Counted from the first letter of the stretch, positions 11,750-22,330 are shown. The stretch is DNA of 64,000 bases from Diogma glabrata (GCA_963693315.1 OY856188.1:2912257-2976256); one strand, 5' to 3'. A program made the numbers and translations. Notes: generated by a model not told the origin, from the letters alone.

Positions 11750-12169
11750 GTTAACTGGCACTTAGCAGAGCCAATTTAGGGACATTGGACGAGCACTTAA
11801 AGATCCAATGTATGAGAAAAATAACAACAACTTTTCGACGCCAATCGCGAAACCAAAAGGTGTATAGGGAAAGAGCTGGACTGGAACAGCCGTATAATGG
11901 TCTATTCGAAGTTCTGCGACGATGTATAGAAAGTACTTCGTACTATTACAATAGATATGAACGAAAAGAATACCACCATATCGGTCGACCAATTAAAATC
12001 TGCGTATGTTATTGAAGGTTACCACCACCGTTAAACACAACGGTGGGTACATTTCCAGCAATAATGGATAGAAAAGAAAACAATTACATTGTTTAATTTC
12101 TTTACTTTTCATTGAAGGGGAGTGATGTAACGGTCTTTCATTTAAAAAAGCGATCAATTTGTAAAATCG
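11750..12169 (+). pseudogene. Gypsy integrase C-terminal remnant and putative 3' LTR start
   Basis: Across frames, about 11870-12020 gives PYNGLFEVLRR, KYFVL and TTISVDQLKSAYV. This resembles the GPY/F-like tail of Ty3/gypsy integrases (PY-GP-x-VL...V-I-RLKPAYV). About 80 bp further on, a purine run GAAGGGGAGTGA (about 12114-12125) is followed by TGTAACGG, the usual layout of a polypurine tract and LTR start. The LTR end is not identified because a MITE (12170-12411) interrupts the sequence. Confidence 0.55.
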
Positions 12170-12411
12170 ACTAAAGCCGCAATTAGACTATTGCAGAACT
12201 CTGCAATATTTCTGCAATGGTATATTGTAAAATATTCATTGCAGAAAAGCTTAGCAGTGAACTCATTGCAAAACATTGCATTGACTCATTGCAATGTTTT
12301 GCAATGAGTTCATTGCCAAACATTTCTGTAATGAATATTTTACACACTACCATTGCAAGACTATTGCAGCAATATTGCAGAGTTCTGCAATAGTCTAATT
12401 GCGGCTTTAGT
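12170..12411. mobile_element. Palindromic MITE
   Basis: 242-bp inverted repeat. The outer arms start ACTAAAGCCGCAATTAGAC at 12170 and mirror at the right end; internal arms are built from TTGCA-rich variants (ATTGCAGAACTCTGCAAT, CATTGCAAAACATTGCA). The centre is near 12291. No ORF. The target duplication is unclear. Confidence 0.85.
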
Positions 12412-12857
12412 TATTAAGCACATCAATGCAAGAGATACATTAATAATTTGGTAATTAATTAATTGGTTTTAGATCGCTGATCAAAAACTCATAAAATAAA
12501 GATGAACGTGCATTATAAATATAAATAATTACACGGTATAGATAATTCTTTTAGTAAAATTTGTAAAATTATAACTAGTTTATTACAACATTGAATTATT
12601 ATAAATAATTATATCTTCTTGGTAAAATTGGAATTTGTCTTGAGTTGATGCAAACTTAAGGTCTAGATTTGTTTTTTGGAGGATGGAAACCAGGATTTGT
12701 TGTTGACACGTCTTCATCAAAACCTAAAATATATCATCAACAAACAACACAAACTATTTGAAGAACCAAGCTTGTTGTAGTATTAATGACTAAACAGTAC
12801 AACTTTAAATTGTATACAACATATTGAACTAAGCATCTATGTATATAAATAACAAAT
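12412..12857. other. Intergenic, no gene seen
   Basis: AT-rich sequence between the MITE and the young Ty3/gypsy element. It may contain the remainder of the older gypsy LTR. Nothing coding recognised. Confidence 0.45.
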
Positions 12858-12862
12858 ACTTG

Positions 12863-13061
12863 TGTAAAGTCAACCAACAACGAATCAATTATTATTCATA
12901 TTATTTAACTAAAGCGGCATTCACTGACATCTGTTGACATAATTTAGTATTGCCGTTTTTGTGTTTAGTTTTATTGTAATGAAGTGAGATATAATTTTTG
13001 TAAACAGGAAATGATATAAATAAAATAATTAAGTTGTAATCTTTTGTTGAATACAGTTTAT
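12863..13061 (+). repeat. 5' LTR
   Basis: Starts TGTAAAGTC and ends ACAGTTTAT. The start is fixed by the ACTTG duplication on its left. It contains ATATAA-type sequence that may serve as the promoter. It lacks the usual CA end, but the boundary is set by the right-hand duplication. Confidence 0.95.
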
Positions 13062-13203
13062 ATATATCAGAAGTGGGATTTTTAATAATAACACGTTCTC
13101 AATCATCGCATTTATTCAAAAACATATTGGAAGAATTTATAAAAAAAAAATCAAAATTAATTTTAGTCATCGCAGTTTAAAAATAAATAATAATAAAACA
13201 AAA

Positions 13204-13389
13204 ATGTTTTCAAATTGTCAAAGTGGTTTGCACTCGCCGTCGAATGATAATTTTAATGTCGACGACATTATATTTAATCAACAAGAAGAATGGTTAAAGA
13301 ATCAACGTTTATCTCCAGAACATGCTTATCGTTCAGAATATTCTCTTCGATGTTCGATGATGTCCATTGGTATCACATTCAGAAAATAG
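13204..13389 (+). pseudogene. N-terminal part of gag, out of frame with gag-pol
   Basis: This 61-codon ORF begins with the first ATG after the 5' LTR leader (MFSNCQSGLHS). It overlaps the gag-pol frame by up to 29 bases (13361-13389), where the gag-pol frame has no ATG, only TTG. The simplest reading is that gag originally started at 13204 and a 1-bp indel in 13361-13389 now separates it. A programmed +1 shift is possible but no slippery site stands out. Confidence 0.6.
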
Positions 13390-16300
13390 AACACAACCTC
13401 AAAATTTTTCAGATAATTTTCAACCATCGCAACAAATACAAACTAATGCAAATTTTATAACACAGGATATTCATAACCAACCACCGATATTTAGTATGAA
13501 ACATAATTTTCAACGAGTGGAGTATGGTGAACAATCTCGAACATCTCAACAAGTGCATCAAACATCATCTCCTCAACCAAATTTATATAACATTCGTCCT
13601 GAAATTCATAAAAATCAATGTCATCACAACACGCAGTTTATAAATGTCAGTCATCGAAATGATCCAAATTTGCACAGTTTTTACAATCCAGCGACAACAA
13701 CAACATTACAAGAAGCTTCAACGATTAATTTTCAACCACGGGATGTAGCAGGTATAATCCCCGAATTAACAATTGATTCAGGTATTTCGGTTAAGCAATG
13801 GGTAAGACGTGTTGAACAGGTACGCAATATTTATAATATTAGTGAATTACTTTTGTTTTATGCAGCAGTCACAAAATTAAAAGGGATTGCACAATTATGG
13901 TATCAGTCTTCGGTCTTAAATGTTACCAATTGGAATGAACTACGAGCGGGTTTATTGAATGAATTTGGTACTACGCGTGATTCCGCTGAGATTCATATGT
14001 TGTTGACGAATCGAAAAAAGAAATTAAATGAATCGTTCTCTGAATATGTGTATACAATGAAATCAATTGCCAGCGAATGTCAAATGGAAGAGGATGTTAT
14101 CATCCGATACATTATTTCAGGTCTCGGTGAACCTGAACTTATCCGCGCGTTAGCCCTTCATAAATTCAATAATACTTTTAGTCTACTTAAACAAATAAAC
14201 TATTATGAAAGTATTATGAAACAAAATAATTTCGGCAAATTAGATAAACCTTGTAATTTTAGAAAGTCTTCTGAAACACGGCGCGAAAATGTTAGAGATA
14301 GTATTGACAGTAAAAATTTATTGAAATGTTTTCGATGTGGCAATATTGGCCATATGTCAAAACATTGTTTTCGACAAAAAATTTGTTCGTACTGCAAAAA
14401 AGAGGGACATTACGAAATTGCTTGCCCACAAAAATCAACCAACAATAAAACTTTTAATATATCGAGAGTTGAATCAGATTTTCTCGAGAATGAATATTTC
14501 AAGATTGTATTACTCGACGGTCATCCGATAAAATCTTTCATCGATTTAGGAAGCGACGTGGTATCGCTTAAATTTTCTGCGGCAAATGAGTTGGGATTCA
14601 AATGGGAAAAATTCAGTGTAAAATTAAATGGTTTTGGAAGTGGAAGTGCAATGACATTAGGAATTATAATCGATTCTACAATAACGGTTGACAATGTCAA
14701 AATTAAAGTCAATATATTTATTGTACCTGACGATGCTCAACGAGAAAAGCTAATGATAGGTAGAAGCGCATTGGACCAACCACAAATTTTAATTATCAAA
14801 TCGAATAAAAAATTAGAAATTAAGGAAGTTTCGAAAAGAAAACATGACACCGGTGAGTTTATTTCTATGCAAAATTTGTATTTGGATAATGAGAATCTAG
14901 TGAGTCGCGATTCAGTAAATAATGATGATCGAAATGTCAACAATTTAAGTTTTTTAATATCAACGGATAAAGTAGGGTTAGAAAAAAATGTTTCAAATGT
15001 TAATGAAACAAGTTTAAACAGTATCAGCGAAACTAAATGCGTCGAAACGTTGTCACTGAATACACCGAGTGATGAGGTTTGTAATTTTATTGTAAACAAT
15101 CCTTCGCCAGATTTGAATGAAACATTTGAGGAAAAGCAAATTAATAACATTATGATTAATGATATTCTTGAAGAATGTATGAATCCAGGGGTGGACAATC
15201 ATACTAAAAATAGCATAAGACAACTAATTCTTGATTATCGTGATTGTTTTGCGACAAATATGAAAGAACTGGGAAGAACAAATCGAGCGAAAATTAAAAT
15301 TCAATTAAAACAAGACGAACCAGTATCTTATCATCCCTATAGGTTATCATACGTGCAAAGACAGGTCGTTGCGAAATATATTGAAGAATTACTTGAGATT
15401 GGGGTAATTCGAAATTCTTCATCGCCATATTCTAGCCCGATCGTTATAGTCAAAAAGAAAAATGGAGAAGATCGAATATGCGTTGACTATAGACGTCTTA
15501 ATGACAAAACAGTAAAGGATCGTTATCCTATGCCACAAATTGAGGATGCGTTGCATAGATTAGAGGGCATGAAATATTTTACAGTATTAGATCTTGCCTC
15601 GGGATATTACCAAATTGAAGTCGCCGAAGAATCAAAACCATTGACATCATTCGTTACACCAGATGGTCAGTACGAGTTTAATAGAATGCCATTTGGCTTG
15701 GCAAATGCTCCAGCTGTGTGCCAACGAATGATGAATGAGATAGCTCATGAAATGGGAAATAGTATAATCGTTTATTTGGACGATGTTATCGTCCCTAGTA
15801 GAACCATAGAAGAAGGGATAACTCTACTTGAAAGCTTTCTTATAAAACTTCGCGAAGCTGGTCTTACACTCAAACTGGTGAAATGCAAATTTTTGCAAAA
15901 TAAGGTGGACTTTTTAGGACACGAAGTAACTGCTGAGGGAATAAGACCCGCCAACGATAAAATAGTTTGTGTTAAAAATTTCCCAGCTCCAAAGAACGTG
16001 CACGAGGTCCGACAATTTGTGGGCTTAGCGAGTTATTTCAGGAAATTTGTGCCTAGGTTTGCAGAAATTGCTGAGCCCTTGACGCGCCTCACGAAGAAAA
16101 ACATTAGCTACGAATGGTCAACTGAGCAAGTAAATGCCTTTGAAAATATAAAGAGAATTCTCTGTGAACGTAATGTTCTCGTATTGTACAATCCAGAATG
16201 CGACCATGAGATACATACTGATGCCAGTGCAATTGGTTTGGCTGGTATATTATTACAAAAAGATATTGATGACAATTGGCATCCGGTAGCCTATTATAGT

Positions 16301-17926
16301 CGACGGACAACGGAACTGGAGCGTAAGTATCATAGCTTCGAGTTGGAGGCTTTAGCCGTCGTTGAGTCTGTAGACAGATTTCGTGTTTTCGTATTGGGCA
16401 AACCATTTACAGTTGTTACCGATTGTAACGCTTTGAGAACCTCATCCACAAAAAAAGATTTAAATGCCCGTATAGGAAGGTGGTGGCTTAGGCTTTTAGA
16501 GTATAATTTTGATATTAGACATAGAGGAGGTACACAAATGATTCATGTAGATTCATTGAGCAGGTCTCCTGTTTTGGATTCGTCAACAATTGAACCAGCG
16601 TCGTTAGATGTACTGAGAATTGAACAAGCTCTCAGTAATACTTTAAACGTCAATGTGATTGATAGCAATTGGCTCGTAACATTGCAGAAAACTGATACCA
16701 ATTTAACCGCGATTAAAAATAGCTTAGATGATAAGTCAAACAAACTTTACAAAGAATATTCCATTAAAAACGATTGCTTATACCGAATTACCGACGAAGG
16801 GAGTTTATTTGTTATACCCGATGATGTACGTATAAAAGTTGTCCAAGAAGCTCATGATCAAAGAGGTCATTTTGGTCTTGAAAAAACGTTGCAAATTCTT
16901 CGAAAAACTTATTGGTTCAAAAATATGAGAGCATATGTCAAAAGATATCTGTCATCTTGCGTCGAATGTCTTTACAATAAAGAAAAAGGTGGAGCAAAGA
17001 AAATTCAACTTCATCCAATTGAAAAGGTACCTAAACCATGTCATACATGGCACGCCGATCATCTAGGACCATTTAAAAAGTCATCACGAAAAAATTCTTA
17101 TGTACTAGTCATCGTTGACGCTTTTACAAAATATACACACATAAAAGCTGTAAAGAATACTACAACAAAATATGTTATTAGCACCCTGGATGAATTAACG
17201 TTACACTTCGGAACTCCGACACGTTTAGTCACCGACAGAGGTACCTGCTTCACGTCACAAGCTTTTGCTGATTATTGTATGCAGCATAACATCGAGCATA
17301 TTTTAAATGCCACTGCAACTCCACGCGGCAACGGTCAAGTAGAGAGATATAACAGAACGATTTTAGCATCACTTCGAACCATGAGCGAAGACGACCAAAA
17401 TTGGGACAATCAGCTGCGACGAATCCAGTGGTCCATAAACACAACTCCAAATTCTGTAACCAAGCTAACATCACATCAACTATTATATTGCTACTCGCCG
17501 AGGGATATTTTGAAAGATAAGATTTTGCTTGAACTTCAAGATTTTGACAGTAACGAATCGCCGCCGCAATCAAAGCAAAATCTATTAGAACTACGTCGTC
17601 TCGCATCCGAACGAATCCAATCAAATCAACATAAACAACAAGTGAAATTCAACCAACACCATGCAGAACCAAATATATATAAAGAAGGAGATCTTGTAGT
17701 AGTATATCGCGAGCCCGTATCAACAGGAGAAAGTAGAAAACTGCAGAGGAAATTCAGAGGACCATATAAAGTTACCCATGTTTTGCACGGTGATCGGTAT
17801 CGTATTGAAGATATTGTGCCTCCAAAAGAAAAACGTCGTTTCTGTGGAGTTTTTGCTTCTGACAAAATGAAGCTTGTTGAGAGGCCTGATTATGAAGTTT
17901 TCAAAAATAACGAGGAAGAGGATTGA
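13367..17926 (+). CDS. Ty3/gypsy gag-pol polyprotein
   Basis: 1519-codon frame (first codon TTG; true start probably 13204). Domains in order: capsid-like gag (about residues 120-280); two CCHC knuckles from residue 321 (CFRCGNIGHMSKHC, CSYCKKEGHYEIAC); protease at 393-395, where the catalytic triplet reads DLG instead of DTG or DSG; reverse transcriptase with YLDD at 803-806; RNase H (HTDASAIGLAGILLQ); integrase with an HHCC zinc domain (HDQRGH...CVEC). The integrase core is D1231, D1290, E1326, a DD35E spacing, and a GPY/F-type tail follows (RKFRGPYKV). The element copies its RNA to DNA and inserts it. DLG would be expected to abolish protease activity, so this copy may be defective despite its youth. 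No env follows. Confidence 0.93.
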   Translation: MVSHSENRTQPQNFSDNFQPSQQIQTNANFITQDIHNQPPIFSMKHNFQRVEYGEQSRTSQQVHQTSSPQPNLYNIRPEIHKNQCHHNTQFINVSHRNDPNLHSFYNPATTTTLQEASTINFQPRDVAGIIPELTIDSGISVKQWVRRVEQVRNIYNISELLLFYAAVTKLKGIAQLWYQSSVLNVTNWNELRAGLLNEFGTTRDSAEIHMLLTNRKKKLNESFSEYVYTMKSIASECQMEEDVIIRYIISGLGEPELIRALALHKFNNTFSLLKQINYYESIMKQNNFGKLDKPCNFRKSSETRRENVRDSIDSKNLLKCFRCGNIGHMSKHCFRQKICSYCKKEGHYEIACPQKSTNNKTFNISRVESDFLENEYFKIVLLDGHPIKSFIDLGSDVVSLKFSAANELGFKWEKFSVKLNGFGSGSAMTLGIIIDSTITVDNVKIKVNIFIVPDDAQREKLMIGRSALDQPQILIIKSNKKLEIKEVSKRKHDTGEFISMQNLYLDNENLVSRDSVNNDDRNVNNLSFLISTDKVGLEKNVSNVNETSLNSISETKCVETLSLNTPSDEVCNFIVNNPSPDLNETFEEKQINNIMINDILEECMNPGVDNHTKNSIRQLILDYRDCFATNMKELGRTNRAKIKIQLKQDEPVSYHPYRLSYVQRQVVAKYIEELLEIGVIRNSSSPYSSPIVIVKKKNGEDRICVDYRRLNDKTVKDRYPMPQIEDALHRLEGMKYFTVLDLASGYYQIEVAEESKPLTSFVTPDGQYEFNRMPFGLANAPAVCQRMMNEIAHEMGNSIIVYLDDVIVPSRTIEEGITLLESFLIKLREAGLTLKLVKCKFLQNKVDFLGHEVTAEGIRPANDKIVCVKNFPAPKNVHEVRQFVGLASYFRKFVPRFAEIAEPLTRLTKKNISYEWSTEQVNAFENIKRILCERNVLVLYNPECDHEIHTDASAIGLAGILLQKDIDDNWHPVAYYSRRTTELERKYHSFELEALAVVESVDRFRVFVLGKPFTVVTDCNALRTSSTKKDLNARIGRWWLRLLEYNFDIRHRGGTQMIHVDSLSRSPVLDSSTIEPASLDVLRIEQALSNTLNVNVIDSNWLVTLQKTDTNLTAIKNSLDDKSNKLYKEYSIKNDCLYRITDEGSLFVIPDDVRIKVVQEAHDQRGHFGLEKTLQILRKTYWFKNMRAYVKRYLSSCVECLYNKEKGGAKKIQLHPIEKVPKPCHTWHADHLGPFKKSSRKNSYVLVIVDAFTKYTHIKAVKNTTTKYVISTLDELTLHFGTPTRLVTDRGTCFTSQAFADYCMQHNIEHILNATATPRGNGQVERYNRTILASLRTMSEDDQNWDNQLRRIQWSINTTPNSVTKLTSHQLLYCYSPRDILKDKILLELQDFDSNESPPQSKQNLLELRRLASERIQSNQHKQQVKFNQHHAEPNIYKEGDLVVVYREPVSTGESRKLQRKFRGPYKVTHVLHGDRYRIEDIVPPKEKRRFCGVFASDKMKLVERPDYEVFKNNEEED

Positions 17927-17955
17927 GGGCAATCCTGTTTTTCAGGATGGCCGAA

Positions 17956-18154
17956 TGTAAAGTCAACCAACAACGAATCAATTATTATTCATATTATTTA
18001 AATAAAGCGGCATTCACTGACATCTGTTGACATAATTTAGTATTGCCGTTTTTGTGTTTAGTTTTATTGTAATGAAGTGAGATATAATTTTTGTAAACAG
18101 GAAATGATATAAATAAAATAATTAAGTTGTAATCTTTTGTTGAATACAGTTTAT
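17956..18154 (+). repeat. 3' LTR
   Basis: Identical to the 5' LTR except one position. Followed directly by ACTTG (18155-18159). Preceded by the tract CAGGATGGCCGAA, where plus-strand priming would occur. Confidence 0.95.
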
Positions 18155-18159
18155 ACTTG

Positions 18160-19069
18160 GTTACACACAATCTATTATTATATCATTTTATTATCGTTTC
18201 TCTCAATTTTTATCTCAGATGTGTCAAATAAAAATTAGTTTTTCAGTATAAGTAAAATATTACTGATTAAACAGTGTGTTGTTTAATAAATAAATCTACC
18301 GGTAAGTAATGCATGCTATAGTTATCACCTAAATTATAATCTTATTTTTGAATTAATTGTAATAATTAATCTATAAAGTTATAAACATTTAATTTTATTA
18401 GATTACGTTGTTTTGTTTAAATTTAAAGCGAAGATCAATTTCAGTTTTTATTCATGTGTCAAAAACACTGTTCTTCAAAAATAACGTTACAGTTGAACCT
18501 CAGGAGCAATTATATTTTTTTTTGTTATAAATTGGAATGAATTTGTGGTTTAAAATTTGATGCTTCGTAATAATTACACTAGATTATAGTAGAATTTTTT
18601 TGCCAGCGAATTTTTGACAGATAGGACGCAGAAAGAGATAAAAGATGAAACAAAAAGTAAAACAGAGATGAATTATTTATTTCGGGATAAATTTGTTTTC
18701 GAAACAATTATATTAGTTAAATTTCTACTCCTAGTTCGTACCATTTGTTTGTTGTGATATTTGTTTACATAGGCGTCGTTATTTTTATTATAATTATTTT
18801 TAATTATCAAAATTTTGTTATATTACCTACAAAATCATTAATATTTCTACTAGTTTTTGGTTTTCTATTATAATTGGTTGAATTTCAATAGTAATTTATA
18901 AATTTTATGCGTTTTTTTTTTGTCTATTTCAATGGAACTCCAATAGTTTTTTTTAATATTTTAATCGAGACACTGAATATTCGTGCATGTGCAAATCAAT
19001 ATGCGCATAACAAACAAATTTCGTGTTCGCTGGCAAAAAATTCTACTATACAAATTTTGATCTTTTTTT
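18160..19069. other. AT-rich intergenic stretch, no gene seen
   Basis: Many poly-T and poly-A tracts. The ORF 18907-19104 is low complexity. No recognisable genes or repeat pairs were found up to the start of the inverted repeat at about 19070. Confidence 0.5.
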
Positions 19070-19255
19070 TTGTCTCCTTGACTAAAACCCAATTTTTCTT
19101 GTGAATTTTGACCTGCTGAACACAAATATCATATTCATTAGCTGAGGTTAGCTCTTGTTTTTGAGATATTTGCGATAGACCAATTTTTTTGGTGAAAAAA
19201 AGGTTATTCCTGTTTTTGGATGGCATATTTTACAAAACAAACAAATTCAATGTAT

Positions 19256-19909
19256 TGTTACGATTACAGAAAATCTAGACTATTACAATTTCTTCCAGTA
19301 AAATCAAATCACAACAAAACCCAACAACAAATGAATGAAATGAATAGTGTTGTTGTTGTTGTACATATTCTTAGAATTAAGGTCAACAGAAAATAAATGA
19401 TTTTATGAATCAAATCAACGTAACGTAAGATAATCGAATATTCTAATATTTTCTCAAGGTTTCTCAAAAGTGACCTCGAATTTTCTAGAAATTAAGCAGA
19501 ATGGTATATAAGCGATTGCCTCTTGTAGATTAGAAATTAGTTTTATTTTAAACCTGCGATTGTGAAGATAAAATAATAAAAGTGATTTTTAAATTAGTTT
19601 TTGTGAATAAAGTTTTAAGTTTTATTGAGTAGAAATATTTTGTGTATTATTTTGAATGTTGTGTTACTGGAAATTTCTACGATAAACCGTTGGAGTTTCT
19701 GAAGCTGTTGAAGGAATATTCTAGTTAGGAATATTGTTTGCTGTCATGTTTCCTGTTATTGTGGAACAATTAAAGGGTTGAATACTTAATAAAACCTGGT
19801 GTGTTTGCTTACTAATCAGTGATCGAACTCAGAAAGAGATTGGGAATTACGTTTATCGAATTGAGAGTCGAATTGAGCCAATTCGAAGGAAGGTTGAAAA
19901 AACGTAACA
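19256..19909 (+). repeat. Solo LTR (654 bp) with 4-bp target duplication
   Basis: Begins TGTTACG and ends CGTAACA (7-bp terminal inverted repeat, TG...CA), flanked by GTAT at 19252-19255 and 19910-19913. It contains a TATA box (GTATATAAGCG, about 19503) and AATAAA-type signals near 19570-19615. The homologous arm at 21255-21775 lacks it and runs straight through the site. It is therefore an insertion reduced to one LTR by recombination. A 4-bp duplication fits gypsy-type integrases. Confidence 0.88.
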
Positions 19910-20237
19910 GTATTAATAAAAGAAATGCATAGTAAAGATGCTAACAAACATTTTGTTCTATTTTTGTAAAAATCCATCAAGGATTCTGGAAGCAAATTTT
20001 GAAAAAATTTGAAAAAAATCAAAAATTTACGTTTTTTAAAATAAATTTTGAACAAACAATAATTGTAAATTTTTTTAATTTATTGGAGCCCGTGTTAAAT
20101 TCAATTCCCTTTCTTTTAAGTTAAAAAACACGAATATTGGTGTAGGTTGTATCAAGTTATTCAGGTTTTCCCAAAAAAAATCAAAACTAAAAATTTGGGA
20201 AAAAAATTTTTTTTACTAAGAATATTTAAAATTATAA

Positions 20238-20400
20238 TTTTTTTTTTTTTTTTTTTTTAATAAAATGTGTTGTGTAGTAGGAATTACAATATGTATCACA
20301 ATAACACATAAAAACCTTTTAAGACCAAGGTCCCACAACAACATACGTTCAAAGGTGTTGATGGACGTAAATATTTCTTTTTTTGTTTTTTTATATTTTT
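20238..20400 (-). mobile_element. LINE B 3' end, 5'-truncated
   Basis: Minus-strand sequence from just around the ORF stop through GTTGTTGTGGGACC and CACAACACATTTTATT to a 21-base poly-A tail (T run 20238-20258). It matches the 3' UTR of the LINE B copy at 44960-47212. Extreme 5' truncation is typical of target-primed insertion. Confidence 0.88.
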
Positions 20401-20550
20401 TGTTAAAGAATGGATAACTAAACAAAAAATCCTATCACTGACAAAATATGACATAGGCCAATATTTTATGATAGAATAGAGAAAATAAAAGTAAATTAAA
20501 GAGTAAATAGCAAATTGTTACAAAAATTTGCTGAAACAAAACAAAAATGT

Positions 20551-20646
20551 AGTTGCCAATAATCCAGCCGGTTGCATATTCCTTGATCCTGTGACGCACC
20601 GTCTTTCTTAAAGATTAAAGCCCACACATAGTTATATGAAGGCTCG
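20551..20646 (-). repeat. Dispersed repeat, partner of 4379-4468
   Basis: The reverse complement reads CGAGCCTTCATATAACTAT...GATCAAGGAATATGCAACC...TTATTGGCAAC and aligns with 4379-4468. No coding potential. Confidence 0.7.
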
Positions 20647-20659
20647 TTTCTTTAAGAAA

Positions 20660-20830
20660 GCAAAAGCGTCTCATCATCAAGGATTGATTGTTGGGACATC
20701 AAGGACAATCAAGGACATCAAGGACAATTGATTTATATATAAGTTGGTATACAGATTTTCGAATAAACACGGCGAGCCAGTTTAAGTTTTCCTTATTTCA
20801 ACCGCGTTTATGTATTTTTCTTCTTTTTTT
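20660..20830 (+). promoter_or_regulatory. LTR-like promoter fragment
   Basis: Short repeats of ACATCAAGGACAAT (about 20697-20730) precede a TATA-like TTATATATAAG (about 20732) and, about 30 bp on, AATAAA (20763). This spacing resembles the U3/R part of a compact insect LTR. Ends are not defined and no partner LTR was found. Confidence 0.35.
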
Positions 20831-21811
20831 TGTGCCGCATCGTAAATAATATTTTACAAGTTCAGTCGTTCTCAAACATCAGTTAAGAATTTTTTTAAGA
20901 TAGTACATATAGTGTAAAGTTAAATCTATTTAAATGGCTTCTCAACAAGTTATGGAATTTGCATCATACACCCTGCTAAAAAAATCACTCCATATATAAG
21001 AATTGCATACCTTCATTACTTTGGCTTAAAACTGAATGAAGATTAACCGTGGATGCCGAAAAATAATTATGCCAACTGCAGTTTAACACATTCAAGATGG
21101 TGCAATAGAGAAAATGTTCATTTAACGTTTTAACGTTGTGTTACGACCAGGTTTTGACCATAACTCGAAATTTCAACACGAAAATCTGTATAACAACTCA
21201 TATTTAAATCAATTATGTTACAGAATTTAAATTATTCTTAATAAAAATTTTATTTTAAAATTTGTTTGAGTTTTTACTTTTTTTGGGAAAACCTGAATAA
21301 GTTGGTGCAACCTGCACCAATATTCGTGTTTTTGAACTTAAAAGAAAGGATATTGAATCAACTGTAGGCTCCATTAAAAAAATTTACAATCATTGTTTGT
21401 TCAAAATTTATGGCGTTGAATATAGAAAAAATTTAAAAAAAACATAAATTTTTGATTTTTCTCAACTTTTTTCTAGTATAACTTCCAGAATCCTTGATGG
21501 ATTTTTTCAAAAAAAAAAAAGCTAAAAGTGTTTGTTAGTATCGTTACTATGCACTTGTTTAATTAATATATTAAATTTGTTGTTTTTGCCAACAACCGAC
21601 TGTTTGATCCAAAAACCGGAATAACCTTTTTGTTCACCGAAAAAATTGTTTTTTCGCGAATATCTCAAAAACAAAAGCTAAACTAAAAAAATGAATATGA
21701 TATTCGTGTTCAGCAGGTCAAAATCTATAGGAAAAGTTGGGTTTTATTTAGGGAGATTTGCTTTGTCAACTAGTGTTATCAATACAAATCAGTGATTACG
21801 GCAGTTTATCA

Positions 21812-22330
21812 GTTGTAATCTCCCAAGGGCGGTGATAATTGGAAATAATTTTTTGCCAAAAATTTCGAAAGCAAGTATATCGATCAATTGCTTTTATCAA
21901 TACCACTTGCTTGAGGAATTTTCCAAAAAATTATGAGAATTTATCAACGAACAAGGGGAATTTGTTTAGAAAATTTTTTGCCATTTTTCATTTCAGGCCA
22001 GACGTATAAATATTTCTTATTAGTATAATTCAAATGTTATTGGTGAAATTGAATGATGTCATTACATTTTAGAGAATTTCATTGGTTTAAATTAAAATAA
22101 AACTAAGGCAAAAAATTTTCAGTAGTAATTTTCCAGGGACGGTGATATTTTGAAATAATTTTTTCCGAAAATTTCGAAAGCAAGTGGATTGGAAATAGGC
22201 CGAGGATGCCGTAAGTTTTTATCAATGCCATTTGCTTAAGGAATTTTTAGAGCAAAATTATGAAAGTTTGATAACTCTGACTGATAACGTCGAGGGAAAT
22301 TCGTTTAGAAAAATTTTTGTCAACTTAAAT
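21812..22330 (+). repeat. Diverged tandem duplication (period about 290 bp)
   Basis: Two units of about 180-225 bp, at about 21812-21990 and 22105-22330, share CGGTGATA, AAAATTTCGAAAGCAAGT, TTTTATCAAT-CCA and GGAAATTCGTTTAGAAAA-type blocks. Non-coding. Probably part of an old repetitive element. Confidence 0.7.

Larger units (their letters stand above)
12863..18154 (+). mobile_element. Near-intact, recently inserted Ty3/gypsy retrotransposon
   Basis: 5292-bp element with 199-bp LTRs (12863-13061 and 17956-18154) that I align with a single mismatch (C in the left, A in the right, at LTR position about 48). The 5-bp target duplication ACTTG is at 12858-12862 and 18155-18159. It encodes one long gag-pol and no envelope gene. 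The short LTRs and single fused gag-pol fit non-enveloped Ty3/gypsy lineages of insects. The tract before the right LTR contains a small hairpin (ATCCTG...CAGGAT, about 17934-17949). The primer-binding site should begin just after 13061 (ATCAGAAGTGGGA nearby); I did not identify the tRNA. Confidence 0.95.
19070..21775. mobile_element. Large inverted-repeat element, left arm split by a solo LTR
   Basis: The left arm (19070-19255 plus 19910-20195) matches the reverse complement of the right arm (about 21255-21775), for instance GACCTGCTGAACAC..., GGTTATTCC-GTTTTTGGAT and TCAGGTTTTCCCAAAAAAA. The arms are roughly 450-520 bp excluding the LTR, with many substitutions, so they are old. The spacer holds a LINE B 3' end, a dispersed repeat and an LTR-like fragment. 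No transposase is recognisable; outer ends are approximate. Confidence 0.75.

Noticed and set aside
14203..17932. Minus-strand and alternate-frame ORFs across the Ty3/gypsy element
   Set aside because: Shadows of the 1519-codon gag-pol frame.
12863..18154. Possible envelope gene making the Ty3/gypsy element an errantivirus
   Set aside because: The gag-pol stop at 17926 is only 29 bp from the 3' LTR; there is no room for env.
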